Below are positions 1 to 9,672 of a DNA stretch of 64,000 nt, in pieces. The DNA comes from Porphyromonadaceae bacterium (GTDB lineage Bacteria; Bacteroidota; Bacteroidia; Bacteroidales; Porphyromonadaceae): positions 62,001 through 126,000 of the forward strand of contig JAUMYQ010000001.1 in assembly GCA_030528555.1 (NCBI GenBank). The letters run 5' to 3'. The notes below the pieces were generated by a model. It was given only the letters and a program-made list of their open reading frames with translations, had not been told where the DNA came from and searched no databases. Every line of letters starts with the position of its first letter. The stretch's first letter is position 1. Both the position numbers and the translations under genes were made by a program.

Positions 1-1052
1 ACAGGGCATCCACAGATAAGAGACTCGGTAAGGGTCTGTCCAAAGGTTTCGAAGAGTGAAGTGGAGAGTGTGAGGGAGGCTATACGATAAAGCTCTGCCA
101 TTCGTTTTACCTCTCGCACCCTACCTATATATATGGTGTGTATAGCATATTGCTCAGCCCTATAGCCGCCCTTATGCTCTCCAACGAGTAGGAGCGTTAG
201 TCGTTTTGCTATCTCGGGGGCAAGTCGTAGAATTATCTCGGTAATCTGATGCAGCAAACTCTCGCCCTTGACTTCATCATCTAGTCGAGCTGAAGCAAAG
301 AGTAGATAAATGCGATTAGGGTCGTACCATTGGGGCTGAACCTCGCTTTTAGTTTGAGGGCTCGGCAGTGATATAGGCGGTGGGATGACCTCTACCGAGG
401 CCCTGTAGAAGTGGGGGCTCAGGCGTATTAACTCTCTCTCTGCTCTACTGACGGCTATGTAGCGGAAGGGCCAATGGGCAAGAAAGGCCTTTGTTTGAGC
501 AAATTTTGCCGTCTTGCTCTCGCTCTTCGTCCTGCCAAAGAGTGGGCATGCCCCACAGCCATGCCTAAGTCTAGGACAGAGCTGAGCATCTTCAGGGGAG
601 AGTAAGAGAGGTAGATGACAACCTCCTGTTACTGGCCAAAGATCGTGTAGCGTCCATACGATGGGCTTCCCCAGAGCTCTCAATCGTTTTAGTGACTTAA
701 GGCTAACAAAACCTTGACTTATCCAGTGTAAATGCACTACATCTGCCCATTTTATCCAAGGGTGCTCGCTGATATCTAGGCCATAGGTAGCCGTAGAGAG
801 TCGCCAAAGGTTAGCCCTGTGCCCTCTGGTGTGCCAAAGGATTTGTAACCGCTCCGTAAGCCTTGCCCCCAAATATTGCCAGTGCATAGAAGGATTTAAG
901 CTCATCACCTCGTGCCATGGCCCTACTTCCCTTCCCGTCATTGTAAGCAGGCGCACCTCTACGCCTGAGGCTTTCAATGCATCGAAAAGCCGTAAGCAGG
1001 CGTGCGCTGCTCCACCACCTGAGATACTTGTACTAACGAGCAGTATGCGCAT
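1..1052 (-). CDS. Glycosyltransferase, GT4-like (3' end outside the window)
   Basis: Reading the minus strand from the ATG at 1052 gives about 350 open codons that run off the left edge, so the C-terminus is missing. The N-terminus (MRILLLVSTSISGGGAAHA) is a nucleotide-sugar glycosyltransferase Rossmann start with a glycine-rich loop. A middle segment with WTLHDLWPVTGGCH and a Cys-rich CGACP stretch is typical of Bacteroidetes GT4 enzymes that build surface polysaccharide. Near the truncated end, ETFGQTLTE matches the EX7E motif of retaining GT-B enzymes. Its start overlaps the flippase gene end by 20 bp, so the two are probably co-transcribed. The role in LPS or capsule assembly is inferred; the acceptor and sugar cannot be told. 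Confidence 0.85.
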   Translation of the reverse strand, partial: MRILLVSTSISGGGAAHACLRLFDALKASGVEVRLLTMTGREVGPWHEVMSLNPSMHWQYLGARLTERLQILWHTRGHRANLWRLSTATYGLDISEHPWIKWADVVHLHWISQGFVSLKSLKRLRALGKPIVWTLHDLWPVTGGCHLPLLLSPEDAQLCPRLRHGCGACPLFGRTKSESKTAKFAQTKAFLAHWPFRYIAVSRAERELIRLSPHFYRASVEVIPPPISLPSPQTKSEVQPQWYDPNRIYLLFASARLDDEVKGESLLHQITEIILRLAPEIAKRLTLLLVGEHKGGYRAEQYAIHTIYIGRVREVKRMAELYRIASLTLSTSLFETFGQTLTESLICGCP

Positions 1053-2559
1053 GTCGGTTACATCTATCAAAATACGAATGTACAAATTGCTCTGCTTCTG
1101 GAACCACCCCCAAAAGCCAGAGCCCTCCTCCTCCAGCTAGGGCGAGAAGCGCAGAGCGTAGGCCGAGATCCAGCCAAGTATTACCGAGGTTTGGGAGCAA
1201 GGCATTCACCCCCCAGAGGGTAGTTGCCACGAGCAGGGCCCATAGTAGTCGAGCCGATAAGGGATGTATGCCGAGCGTACGGTAGAGTAGTCCCTGCTGT
1301 AGGCTATACCCCAGGGTAGAGGTTAGCAGTGTTGCCAAGGCAGCACCAACTGTGCCTAGCTTGGGGATGAGATAGAGATTTGCCACAAAGGAGACAAGGA
1401 TAAGCAGTAATGTGTAGTAGATATTCCAATGGTAGAAGCGTGAGCTATGTACGATGGGATGGCTTGCAGTAAACGTTACTTCGATAAGCTTGGAGAGCCC
1501 CAATACGAAGAAGACGGGTTTCGCTCCAATGTAGTCTGCCCCCCCTGGCATAATGGCGAATATATTGTCCATATTGGTCCATAGGATGACGAAGACAATA
1601 CTAGCCGATGCCAATTGGTAGAATGATATACGTTGATAGAGCTCCTTCGCACGAGTATATTTGCCCCCTTTCATAGTCTCGGAGAGTAGAGGGGTGGCGA
1701 TGCTGATGATGGCCCTCGTAGGGATATCCATGATCGTTATCATGAAGAAAGCTACGGAGAAGACCGCTGCGGATACCAGCCCCTCCTGATCAATGGCTGC
1801 GAGCATAAAAAGATCCATACGCCCAGCTAATGTCGTTCCTACAGTAGAGAGCAGGGCTAGAGCCGTATAGCGCATGAAGCTCTCTTGCAGCTCCTGAGAT
1901 ACAAAGCCAGGTGTATGTCGCCAAGAGAGCGATGTCACTCGCCTAAGGTAAAGTAAAGAGAGCAGCATACATACAGTATAGCAGCCAACGAAGAGCCATA
2001 AGAATGAGGTTCGTGATATGTGTGTGAAAGCATAGATAAGGTAAACAGCCAGGAGGAGTATCCGAAGCACTAGCTCTCGGATGACGCGTGGTGCGACAAG
2101 GCGAAGTAGCTGGATGCTATACAGCTCGCTTATCGTCCAGAAGACAATGCTCATTGCTATTGGTACGACAAGGTAGTAGTACTCTACAAAGAGCTCACTA
2201 TTACGAGCAAAGAGCGCCAGGAGCGAATCACTAAATAAGTAGTACAGTGGTACGAAGACGATGCAGCCACTAAGGGCAATAAGACAAACGTAACGCCAAA
2301 AACCGTGATGCACTATCCTATTCGTAGACCTGTCATTACGAAAGTAGGGGAAGTAGCGACTAATAGAGGTTGACAACCCAACGAGGCAGAAACCCGAGAG
2401 GAGTGTGGCTACCTCGAAGAGTAGCCGTGTAAGGCCCACCTCTTCGGGGGAAAGATAATGAGTCAGGACGAAGAACGTTGTGATGAATCCGAGAGTAACG
2501 CCTACATAGGTGACTATCGTTCCCCAAAAACTCTCATGCGCCAGCCGATTAGTCTTCAT
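1033..2559 (-). CDS. Oligosaccharide flippase family protein (Wzx-like)
   Basis: This 508-residue protein is almost wholly hydrophobic, with about 12-14 predicted membrane segments, and begins with a short cytoplasmic stretch (MKTNRLAHESFWGTI) typical of the polysaccharide biosynthesis branch of the MOP superfamily. Members of the family move lipid-linked oligosaccharides from the inner to the outer face of the inner membrane. It lies between aroC (11-bp overlap) and a glycosyltransferase (20-bp overlap), so it is read as part of one transcript. In Porphyromonas a flippase is needed for A-LPS, the anchor for T9SS cargo. Whether this is that flippase is not decidable from sequence alone. The family call is firm; the substrate is unknown. 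Confidence 0.85.
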   Translation of the reverse strand: MKTNRLAHESFWGTIVTYVGVTLGFITTFFVLTHYLSPEEVGLTRLLFEVATLLSGFCLVGLSTSISRYFPYFRNDRSTNRIVHHGFWRYVCLIALSGCIVFVPLYYLFSDSLLALFARNSELFVEYYYLVVPIAMSIVFWTISELYSIQLLRLVAPRVIRELVLRILLLAVYLIYAFTHISRTSFLWLFVGCYTVCMLLSLLYLRRVTSLSWRHTPGFVSQELQESFMRYTALALLSTVGTTLAGRMDLFMLAAIDQEGLVSAAVFSVAFFMITIMDIPTRAIISIATPLLSETMKGGKYTRAKELYQRISFYQLASASIVFVILWTNMDNIFAIMPGGADYIGAKPVFFVLGLSKLIEVTFTASHPIVHSSRFYHWNIYYTLLLILVSFVANLYLIPKLGTVGAALATLLTSTLGYSLQQGLLYRTLGIHPLSARLLWALLVATTLWGVNALLPNLGNTWLDLGLRSALLALAGGGGLWLLGVVPEAEQFVHSYFDRCNRHAHTAR

Positions 2560-3643
2560 CTCTTAGCCCCTCCCTAGAGCATTGCAATAGGTACATATCT
2601 GCTAGTACGAGGCATACCATAGCCTCAACTATAGGAACTGCTCGAGGAACGACGCAGGGATCGTGGCGTCCTCCAGCCTCTAGCTTGAGTTGATTGCCAT
2701 CTCGGCAGACGGTCTCTTGAGGCTTTGCTATAGTCGCCGTGGGTTTGAAGCCTACCCTTAGGCGTAGTGTCTCACCATTACTAATCCCACCCAGTATGCC
2801 TCCCGAATGGTTCGTCATATGCTGCACATGCCCCTGTTTATCTACTGTCATCTCATCATTGACTTCGCTACCATATGCTCTAGTCATTGCCCAGCCGTCA
2901 CCTAGCTCAAAGGTCTTGGCCGCGTTTATGGAGAGCATTGCTGAGGCAAGACGCGCCGATAGTTTGTCATATATGGGCTCACCCCAACCGACAGGTACTC
3001 CCCGCGCTACGCAGCTTACTATCCCCCCAAGGCTATCACCATTGATCTTCGCTAGAGCTATCTCCTCTTCTATTTGACGGCCAAGCTCACCATCGGGGCA
3101 GCGAACCAGCGAGCTCTCAATATCATCTCTCTGCACATTGTCTAAATAACATTCCGAGAGGTATAAATCTCCAATACCCGAAGTATAGGCCAGTACCTCC
3201 ACTCCATGCAAGCGTAATAGCTGAGCAGCTATTGCTCCAGCCACCACGCGCACAGCGGTCTCTCGAGCCGAAGCTCTACCTCCACCACGAGGGTCGCGGT
3301 GTCCATATTTCTTGTCATAGGTATAGTCTGCATGGGAGGGGCGGTAGACTTTGTCAAGAGCAGAATAGTCTTGGCTACGCTGATCAGTATTGCGAATAAT
3401 GAAGCCAATGGGTGTGCCAAGCGTTCGCCCTTGATAGATACCCGAGAGGATCTCTACCAAATCATCCTCCCGCCGTTGGGTTGTTAGTGCAGATTGTCCT
3501 GGGCGTCGGCGCTCTAATGCCCTTTGTATCTCTTCGATATCAATAGGTACTCCCGAGGGCATACCATCCAGTATCCCTCCAATCGCTACACCATGAGATT
3601 CCCCAAAACTGGTAAGCCGTAACAGTCGTCCAAACGTATTCAT
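2549..3643 (-). CDS. aroC: Chorismate synthase
   Basis: AroC converts 5-enolpyruvylshikimate-3-phosphate to chorismate, the last step of the shikimate pathway, using reduced FMN in the cytoplasm. The 364-residue length is normal. GESHG (residues 14-18) carries the conserved catalytic histidine H17, RRPGQS (46-51) is the second signature, and the FMN/phosphate-binding DPRGGGRASARET block follows near residue 125. The ATG at 3643 starts directly with MNTFGRLLRLTSFGE, the usual N-terminus. It overlaps the downstream flippase gene by 11 bp, an unusual pairing of amino-acid and surface-polysaccharide genes. Confidence 0.97.
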   Translation of the reverse strand: MNTFGRLLRLTSFGESHGVAIGGILDGMPSGVPIDIEEIQRALERRRPGQSALTTQRREDDLVEILSGIYQGRTLGTPIGFIIRNTDQRSQDYSALDKVYRPSHADYTYDKKYGHRDPRGGGRASARETAVRVVAGAIAAQLLRLHGVEVLAYTSGIGDLYLSECYLDNVQRDDIESSLVRCPDGELGRQIEEEIALAKINGDSLGGIVSCVARGVPVGWGEPIYDKLSARLASAMLSINAAKTFELGDGWAMTRAYGSEVNDEMTVDKQGHVQHMTNHSGGILGGISNGETLRLRVGFKPTATIAKPQETVCRDGNQLKLEAGGRHDPCVVPRAVPIVEAMVCLVLADMYLLQCSREGLRDED

Positions 3644-4074
3644 TCTTTACTAGCATTGTTCAGTTTGGACCTATTCTCCATTCATAAGAAAGGCGAAGTA
3701 GGACCCCAAAACCACATTGTTTGTGCTTGTAAAACTATATACTTTCACCCTAAATAGAGCATGCGTGACCCGAAAGTCAAGTCAAGGGACTAATGAATTA
3801 GGCTAGTTATTAGGCTCTTCTCCTTTTTATGAATGTGTTTTTGTAATTATTTGTTTCTTAGATGATTATGAATGATCTCGATCGGTCGAAAAAATCTTCG
3901 GGAACTTTCAAAAAAAACTTCCCGAACTTTTTCCAAAAAGTTCGGGAACTCCGAGAAAAAAGTTCGGGAACATTTTTTCGAGTATTCCCGAGCATTTTTT
4001 AGACGAAGTTGGGGTGGTGTAATTGGGTCATAGGAAATGCTCGATAGATGAAGGATGTTGATATAACTATTTCC
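3644..4074. other. Intergenic region with a 22-bp-phased repeat element
   Basis: This 431-bp gap lies between the 3' end of bioA and the 5' end of aroC, both on the minus strand. It holds one full repeat element (3889-4000). I saw no open frame worth calling. No match to the minus-strand form of TAnnTTTG was found ahead of aroC, so its promoter is unassigned. Confidence 0.6.
3889..4000 (+). repeat. 22-bp-phased palindromic element, copy 1 (five units)
   Basis: Five 9-bp cores, TTCGGGAAC or TTCCCGAAC-like, start at 3897, 3919, 3941, 3963 and 3985, exactly 22 bp apart. The ends, AAAAATCTTCGGGAA and (inverted) AAAAATGCTCGGGAA, form imperfect 15-bp terminal inverted repeats. Units 2 and 3 form a perfect 14-bp stem (TTCCCGAACTTTTT against AAAAAGTTCGGGAA) around a central CC. 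The 8 bp after the element, AGACGAAG, recur after copy 3. No target duplication was recognised. Confidence 0.9.
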
Positions 4075-5376
4075 TTAGTCGAGACAGTATTCTATTCGGA
4101 GGACGGAGAGCAGATTTTGAGTAAGCGTTGCCAGTTCTCTTTCTGAAATTACCAAGGGAGGCATCAGATAAACTAGTCGCCCGAAGGGGCGTACCCAGAT
4201 ACCATGCTCGACAAATCGAGCTTGTAGCGAGGCCATATTGACAGGTTCGTATAGTTCAATGACTCCGATTGCCCCCAAGACGCGTACTTCTTTGACGATA
4301 TTTGTCCATAGCTTCGCTGGTGATAGCCCCTCTCCCAACTGTCGCTCTATCCGACGAACCCACTCCTGCCAAGAGCTTTTTCGAAGCAGGCGCAGGCTTT
4401 CGGCAGCAACGGCACAGGCTAGTGGGTTGCCCATGAATGTTGGTCCGTGCATGAAGCAGCCTGAGGGGCCACGGCTAATTGTATCACCAATGGCTTTGCT
4501 CGTGATAGTGGCCGAGAGTGTCATATAACCCCCCGTTAGAGCCTTACCAATACACATGATGTCGGGGATAACTTCGGCCCACTCCGAGGCGAAGAGTCGT
4601 CCAGTGCGGCCACAACCAGTGGCGATTTCGTCCGCAATGAGCAGAATGCCATTCTCGGAGCAGAGCTGGCGTGCTGCTCGTAGATACTCGGGATGGTAGA
4701 AGTACATCCCCCCAGCCCCTTGTACGATGGGCTCGAGGATGAGGGCAGCGAGTTGGTCGCCCCACTTGGCTAGCAGCGAGCGCAGGGGCTCGAGGTCGTC
4801 TTCCTGCCATTCTTCCCCGAAGCGAGAGGTTGGCCGAGGTAGAAAGTGCTGAACGGGAAGTGCTCCAGCGAAGAGGCTATGCATCCCCGTCTGAGGGTCG
4901 CAGACGCTCATGGCATGCCAGGTGTCACCGTGGTAGCCACCCAGTAGGGTGGCGAAGTGCGTCCGCCCCCGTGCTCCGATAGAGACCTGATACTGTAGAG
5001 CCATCTTGAGGGCAACCTCTACCGCTACCGAACCGCTGTCGGCCAGGAAGATACAGTCTAGAGTAGGGGGGAGCAGCCCCAGGAGCTCCTGGCAGAGATC
5101 TACGGCAGGCTCGTGGGTGAGCCCACCAAACATGATATGGCTCATCCGCTCACTCTGCCGTCTAAGTGCCTCATTGAGCTCGGGATGATTGTAGCCATGG
5201 ATCGCTGCCCACCAGCTACTCATTCCGTCAATCAACTGACGCCCGTCTTTTAGGGTGATGATGCAGCCGTCTGCTCGCTCTACAGGGTAGACGGGCAGTG
5301 GATCTATCGTAGAGGTGTAGGGATGCCAGAGGTGTCGTCTGTCGAGGGTGAGGAGTTCGTCTGAGGTGTATTTCAT
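4075..5376 (-). CDS. bioA: Adenosylmethionine-8-amino-7-oxononanoate aminotransferase
   Basis: BioA is a PLP-dependent class III aminotransferase that turns 7-keto-8-aminopelargonate into 7,8-diaminopelargonate with S-adenosylmethionine as amino donor, in biotin synthesis. The 433-residue length is normal. The BioA-type N-terminus LWHPYT (16-21), SSWW (53-56), the cofactor aspartate in ADE (D249) and the Schiff-base lysine in GKALTGG (K278) are all present. It starts 10 bp after bioB and is read on the same strand, so bioB-bioA form a small operon. bioC, bioD and bioF are not in this window. Confidence 0.96.
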   Translation of the reverse strand: MKYTSDELLTLDRRHLWHPYTSTIDPLPVYPVERADGCIITLKDGRQLIDGMSSWWAAIHGYNHPELNEALRRQSERMSHIMFGGLTHEPAVDLCQELLGLLPPTLDCIFLADSGSVAVEVALKMALQYQVSIGARGRTHFATLLGGYHGDTWHAMSVCDPQTGMHSLFAGALPVQHFLPRPTSRFGEEWQEDDLEPLRSLLAKWGDQLAALILEPIVQGAGGMYFYHPEYLRAARQLCSENGILLIADEIATGCGRTGRLFASEWAEVIPDIMCIGKALTGGYMTLSATITSKAIGDTISRGPSGCFMHGPTFMGNPLACAVAAESLRLLRKSSWQEWVRRIERQLGEGLSPAKLWTNIVKEVRVLGAIGVIELYEPVNMASLQARFVEHGIWVRPFGRLVYLMPPLVISERELATLTQNLLSVLRIEYCLD

Positions 5377-5386
5377 GATTTCTTTT

Positions 5387-6391
5387 CTAATAGTCGTAAG
5401 CTACCTCCCAGTCCTTACCTTTATTCTGTAGGCCACACTCAGCGATCATCTGCATGTCGTCTGAGGCTTGCTGCCCGATGGTGGTCAGTAGATCGCCCGT
5501 GATGGCCGAGTTGATGCCCACATAGATAGCTTTGCGCTGCATTTCGGGCGAGAGCTGGGCTCGTCCGCCTGAGAAGCGGAGGTAGGCATCGGGATTGACG
5601 AAGCGGAAGATAACGATGGCCGTGAGGATTTCGTCGTCCGTCAAGGGCGAAGCATCGGCTAGGGGCGTGCCAGTAATGGGTTGTAATATGTTCATCGGTA
5701 TACTCTTCACGCCCAGGCTGCGTAGATAGAGGGCGAGCTCTACCCGCTGCTCGGCCGTTTCTCCCATACCAATGATGCCACCGCTGCAGACGCGCATCCC
5801 TACGCGACGCGCATCCTCTAGGGTTTTCTCTTTGTCGGCTTGGCTGTGCGTAGTGCATAGCTCGGCAAAGTAGCTTGGGGCAGTCTCCATATTACAGTGA
5901 TAGGTAGTCACGCCACTCTCAAAGAGGGTGCGGAGCTGGTGCTCGTGTAGCAGGCCAAGCGAGGCGCAGCACTTGAGTTTTGGGGTCGCTTTCTTGATAG
6001 ATTTGTAGCTGATAGCTATTTGCTCGATCTCCTTGTCCGTCTGGCGGCGGCCGCTGGCCACGAGCGAGAAGCGACCGATGCCTTGATTATAGTTATAGGT
6101 AGCCTGAGCCACGCAGAGGCTGGGGCTCATCAGTGCATATTTTTCTGCCGAGGTGGCATAGTGAGCACTCTGAGCGCACCATTTGCAGTCCTCAGGGCAG
6201 TTGCCGCTCTTGGCGTTGATGATGGAGCAGGTGTCGAAGCTATCGCCCATGAAGTGGCGAGTTAGCTCGTGGGATGCCTCGTATAGTTTGGCTTTATCGG
6301 GATAAGTGAGTAGAGCCAGTGCCTCGGCCTCGGTGATACTGTCTCCAGAGAGAATTTTGTTTTTTAGTTCGTCTAAGTTCAGAATTTCCAT
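5387..6391 (-). CDS. bioB: Biotin synthase
   Basis: BioB is a radical SAM enzyme that inserts sulfur into dethiobiotin to give biotin. The CPEDCKWC motif supplies C65, C69 and C72 for the [4Fe-4S] cluster. The [17 protein letters not shown] segment and the downstream [11 protein letters not shown], with the RFSGGRAQL arginine that contacts the second cluster, are characteristic. The 334-residue length is usual. It is the first gene of bioB-bioA, and a strong terminator for the upstream minus-strand gene sits just ahead of it (6419-6465). It therefore needs its own promoter, which I could not identify. Confidence 0.97.
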   Translation of the reverse strand: MEILNLDELKNKILSGDSITEAEALALLTYPDKAKLYEASHELTRHFMGDSFDTCSIINAKSGNCPEDCKWCAQSAHYATSAEKYALMSPSLCVAQATYNYNQGIGRFSLVASGRRQTDKEIEQIAISYKSIKKATPKLKCCASLGLLHEHQLRTLFESGVTTYHCNMETAPSYFAELCTTHSQADKEKTLEDARRVGMRVCSGGIIGMGETAEQRVELALYLRSLGVKSIPMNILQPITGTPLADASPLTDDEILTAIVIFRFVNPDAYLRFSGGRAQLSPEMQRKAIYVGINSAITGDLLTTIGQQASDDMQMIAECGLQNKGKDWEVAYDY

Positions 6392-6418
6392 TGAGATATG
6401 ATAGTAAGCCTTAGGATA

Positions 6419-6465
6419 AATAAAAACTGCGCTGCAGTCTCTACCACGAGAGACCTGCAGCGCAG
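6419..6465 (-). terminator. Rho-independent terminator upstream of bioB
   Basis: The arms CTGCGCTGCAG-TCTCT and AGAGA-C-CTGCAGCGCAG (6427-6465) pair into a stem of about 16 bp with one bulged base and a 6-nt loop. On the minus strand the stem is followed by a T-rich run (6426-6419). It would end transcription from the peptide transporter gene and insulate bioBA. Confidence 0.85.
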
Positions 6466-6471
6466 CTGTAA

Positions 6472-6804
6472 TTAGTGGGGAGAGAAAGGCAAGACTTGCC
6501 CTTCTTTTGCTTCCTCAAGTGCAACCACTAGGGCGACCGCTTGGGGTAGAAGTATTGATGTACCTATGGGGTCGTTCGCCTCGTCGTCTTCATTCTCCCT
6601 AGAGCCCTCGGGCAGCAGCTGCATTGATCGTACACCTTGCCCTAGAGACAATCCGAGCGTCTTGCGACTTAAGCTAGAGAGAACGCTAGAGCTGAGCCGA
6701 GCGATGAGAACGACCGTGTGGAGAGAGTGAAAGACGGCAGCCCCCTTTCGGCTCCAGCGACGGAACCAAAGGGGGGATACTCTGCGGATAGCGTATTGAC
6801 CCAT
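6472..6804 (-). CDS. Doubtful hypothetical protein, 110 aa
   Basis: This open frame fills the 3' flank of the peptide transporter gene, starting 26 bp after its stop and ending just before the terminator at 6465. I recognise no family. It has an Arg/Ser-rich first half, a short acidic patch (ENEDDEAND) and no clear signal peptide or membrane segment. The residue mix does not look clearly protein-like, so it may be chance. Its fit between stop codon and terminator is the only argument for a gene; otherwise this stretch would be a long 3' untranslated region. Confidence 0.25.
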   Translation of the reverse strand: MGQYAIRRVSPLWFRRWSRKGAAVFHSLHTVVLIARLSSSVLSSLSRKTLGLSLGQGVRSMQLLPEGSRENEDDEANDPIGTSILLPQAVALVVALEEAKEGQVLPFSPH

Positions 6805-6830
6805 CTTGGGCGATAGAACTATTATAGAGG

Positions 6831-8360
6831 CTACTTAGCTACGCGCTCCAGCCACTTGACCATGCTTAGCATGATGAGCATCGAGAAGATACAAGCACCT
6901 GCGAAGCAAGCCCACACGAGGTACATGTCTAGAGATTCGTAGAGGATAGTTCCCACGAAGAGGAGCGAGTTGCCCACAGCCGTGGCGCACAGCCAGAGCC
7001 CCTGCATGATGCCTTGCAGATGTGGGGGAGCTACCTTGGATACGAATGAGATACCGAGAGGTGAGATGAAGAGTTCGGCCACCGTGAGGACGAGGTAGGT
7101 AAGTACCATCAGCCAGGGAGTTACCTTGGCGAACTCTGCACCGCCCTCAACCTCTTTGAACGTAGGTAGCCCGAGAGATCCAGCGAGCATCACAACGAAA
7201 GCAAGTGCTGCGATGAACATACCGATGACAATCTTCATGGGTGTTGAGGGCTCTTTGCCTTTCTTTTTGAGAGCTGAAAATATAGCTAGTACTACTGGTG
7301 TGAGCGTTACCACGAAGAGTGGATTGATCGACTGGAATACCTCCGCTCCTGCAAGGCTCGTGAAGCCAAGGTCTAGCTTGAGGCTAGAGAGGTCGATGTA
7401 GTCGCGAGCAAAGAGCGTGAGTGATACCCCATTTTGGTGGAAGGACATCCAGAAGAAGATCACTACGGCGAAGACGGCACATAGGGCTAAGATACGCTGC
7501 TTAATTTCGCTGGCAGCCATTTGCACCTCCGTCTTTGTAGTGGAGTTTTGTGTTGTAGCAGTTACCTGAACCTTCTTTTGATCCGCGGGGAACGATGCCT
7601 TATTAACTACGTAAATAAGGAGCGAAACTAACATTGCTCCCACAGCTGCCCAGAAGGCGTAGTGGAAGCCCGTATTGAATACCCCAAGGTATTGAGTGGC
7701 AAACTCCGTAGCATCAACAATGGCGTTCCCATGATTGGCCTTGGTGGCCAGCTCGGTGAACTTGCTCATCTGCTCCGCCGTAGCAGTATCTTTGAGTACA
7801 GCGTGGCAGAGGCTAGGCAGACCAGCGTCATAAGCGAAGCCATTGTGCTGAAGCCACCAGTTACGAATCCCCACGGCCATTAGGGGGGCAAAGATAGCTC
7901 CTACGTTGATGAACATATAGAAGAGACTGAAGCCCGAGTCACGTTGTGAGCGGTATTCATCATTCTCGTACATACGCCCAACAAGTGCTTGCAGATTACC
8001 CTTGAATAGTCCATTGCCAAATGAAATTAGCCCCAGAGCCCCATAGGTAATGTAGAGCCATGTGCTGTCTGTGCCACCAGGTACGCCAAGCAGCACGTAG
8101 CCTCCAGTCATGATGACCAGCCCAGTGAGGATAGTTCCCTTATAGTTTTTGAGGTTGTCAGCGATGAGACCACCGACTAGAGCAAGTACGTACACTGAGG
8201 CATAGAAGATGGAGTAAATAGTGCTTGCACTCTTGCCATCTAGCCCAAACTTCGCTTGCAAGAATAGGAGGAGTACCCCCATCATGATGTAGAAGCCGAA
8301 GCGTTCGCCCATATTGGCGAGCGAAGCCCATAGGAGTCCCTTAGGATGATTTTTTAGCAT
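6831..8360 (-). CDS. POT family proton-coupled peptide transporter
   Basis: This 509-residue inner-membrane protein belongs to the proton-dependent oligopeptide transporter (PTR2/POT) family of the major facilitator superfamily, which imports di- and tripeptides. The N-terminal GERFGFY (18-24) is the family's ExxERFxYY signature, with E19 and R20 in the proton/peptide site. About 14 membrane segments are visible, and LSLGISFVSKVAPPHLQG-like loops fit the fold. Peptide import suits an asaccharolytic, protease-rich organism. It lies 39 bp downstream of the DUF4831 gene and may be co-transcribed with it. A terminator lies downstream at 6419-6465. Confidence 0.93.
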   Translation of the reverse strand: MLKNHPKGLLWASLANMGERFGFYIMMGVLLLFLQAKFGLDGKSASTIYSIFYASVYVLALVGGLIADNLKNYKGTILTGLVIMTGGYVLLGVPGGTDSTWLYITYGALGLISFGNGLFKGNLQALVGRMYENDEYRSQRDSGFSLFYMFINVGAIFAPLMAVGIRNWWLQHNGFAYDAGLPSLCHAVLKDTATAEQMSKFTELATKANHGNAIVDATEFATQYLGVFNTGFHYAFWAAVGAMLVSLLIYVVNKASFPADQKKVQVTATTQNSTTKTEVQMAASEIKQRILALCAVFAVVIFFWMSFHQNGVSLTLFARDYIDLSSLKLDLGFTSLAGAEVFQSINPLFVVTLTPVVLAIFSALKKKGKEPSTPMKIVIGMFIAALAFVVMLAGSLGLPTFKEVEGGAEFAKVTPWLMVLTYLVLTVAELFISPLGISFVSKVAPPHLQGIMQGLWLCATAVGNSLLFVGTILYESLDMYLVWACFAGACIFSMLIMLSMVKWLERVAK

Positions 8361-8399
8361 AAAGCGATAATTATTAAGTGATTATAGAGATTTTTGTTG

Positions 8400-9470
8400 T
8401 TATTCATTGAGGATAGACCGTACTTCGCCCGTTGTGGTGTCGAAGTAAACGGCTGTAGATCGTCCGTCACTCAGGTTAAACATTCGCTTGGTGAGAGCTT
8501 GGACTGTACCTACTTGTGGCAGGGGGATGCGTGCAGTTGCCAAGGTTTGCTTATCGCCTAGGCGCACCCTGGCGGTGCCTACTCCAGGGACGTTGTAGAC
8601 AACGCCTTCCAGCTTATCGAGACGTTTTTGCTCTTTTTCGCTGAGTTGGTCGTGCCGTTGCTCGATTGTGAGATCAAAGAGCAGAGGTATGCCTTCATTT
8701 CCCTCTTCAATTATCCCTAACTCAGGGGCGAAGCGACTGAGTTCTCGTGCGTTCATATCCTCTAGTTCTGGGATGATGCGCCACGAGTATGTGTTGTATC
8801 GAATCGTTGTGTCGCCAAGAAAGAGGGTCAAGGCTTTGCGTTCCTCCCCTCGAAGCTGCTCGAGAATCAGGCGCATAGACTCTCCATCTTTAGGCAGATA
8901 CTCGGCACTGCCTGTAATAATGCCGAGGAGGCTCTCCCTAATTTCGTACAGGTAGTTTGAGAGTATCTCTGCTTGTTTATGCTGAGAGGTGGCGAGGCTG
9001 TACTCTTTGGGGAGAGAGGGGAGCACTCTGGAGGGAATGGTATCCGTATAGATAGGGAGGTCTACTTGGTTTGTAGGTTGCTGGCTTGTGTTGATGCCGT
9101 AGATAATACCATTGTTGGTGAGGGAAACGAAGGGCGCAATGGTTTTCTTATCGAATGAGACTAGATATTGTTTGCCAAGGTCGGGGACACCAATAGGACG
9201 AATGTCTGTATGTACAATCTCGTAATGGGTACTAGGTTGTAGTTCAGGAGCTTGGCTTAGGTACAGCTCAGCCCAAGGAGCAAAGAGCCCTGGAGTATAG
9301 GTAGTCTCTCTTATGGTCGCCGTTACCTCGACCTCCGTTTTGGGTAGTTGATATAGTACTCCATAGTTGTTGTCAGGAGTGGCGTTATATCGTCTGACCT
9401 CAGTCTGTGCCAGCAGATTGTTTGTTGTCAAAGCCGCTATCGTGCATAGCGTACTTGTGAATACTCTCAT
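8400..9470 (-). CDS. DUF4831 family exported protein
   Basis: The start is placed at the ATG at 9470 because it opens a signal peptide (MRVFTSTLCTIAALTTNNLLAQ); the frame is open 24 codons further upstream, but those residues overlap the promoter region. The mature part (about 334 residues) begins with a tyrosine-rich block (YNATPDNNYGVLYQLPKT) and ends with FDTTTGEVRSILNE, which match my memory of DUF4831, a family found in Bacteroidetes and of unknown function. It is probably periplasmic or outer-membrane associated. It is followed by a peptide transporter gene on the same strand; no functional link is known. Confidence 0.75.
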   Translation of the reverse strand: MRVFTSTLCTIAALTTNNLLAQTEVRRYNATPDNNYGVLYQLPKTEVEVTATIRETTYTPGLFAPWAELYLSQAPELQPSTHYEIVHTDIRPIGVPDLGKQYLVSFDKKTIAPFVSLTNNGIIYGINTSQQPTNQVDLPIYTDTIPSRVLPSLPKEYSLATSQHKQAEILSNYLYEIRESLLGIITGSAEYLPKDGESMRLILEQLRGEERKALTLFLGDTTIRYNTYSWRIIPELEDMNARELSRFAPELGIIEEGNEGIPLLFDLTIEQRHDQLSEKEQKRLDKLEGVVYNVPGVGTARVRLGDKQTLATARIPLPQVGTVQALTKRMFNLSDGRSTAVYFDTTTGEVRSILNE

Positions 9471-9514
9471 ATTTTTGTTGTATAGCCTACCATTTTGAGC
9501 AAAACTAGCAAGGA

Positions 9515-9547
9515 CAAATCTAAGAAAAATAACTAAATCCACACAAA
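9515..9547 (-). promoter_or_regulatory. Candidate Bacteroidetes promoter for the DUF4831 gene
   Basis: On the minus strand, TAGATTTG (9522-9515) matches the -7 consensus TAnnTTTG, with TTTG (9547-9544) 21 bp upstream as the -33 element. A second -7-like match, TAGTTTTG, lies at 9507-9500. Transcription would begin about 40 bp before the ATG at 9470, which supports that start. Confidence 0.5.
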
Positions 9548-9672
9548 AACAGACTTTATCAAGAGGGGAGTTTTGTTAGATGGGTCATCGTCTACTCATT
9601 CGCGCTATTTGCCTTTGTTAGGTCTCCGAGTATGTCTAACTGATGCAGATTTGATCTTATTGGGGAGGGGGC

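Noticed and set aside
829..1140. Plus-strand 103-codon frame over the glycosyltransferase start
   Set aside because: It lies opposite a clear glycosyltransferase/flippase coding strand and shows no family features.
3897..3993. CRISPR array
   Set aside because: The regular 22-bp spacing suggested an array, but there are no unique spacers of the usual length, the units alternate in orientation, and no cas genes are near.
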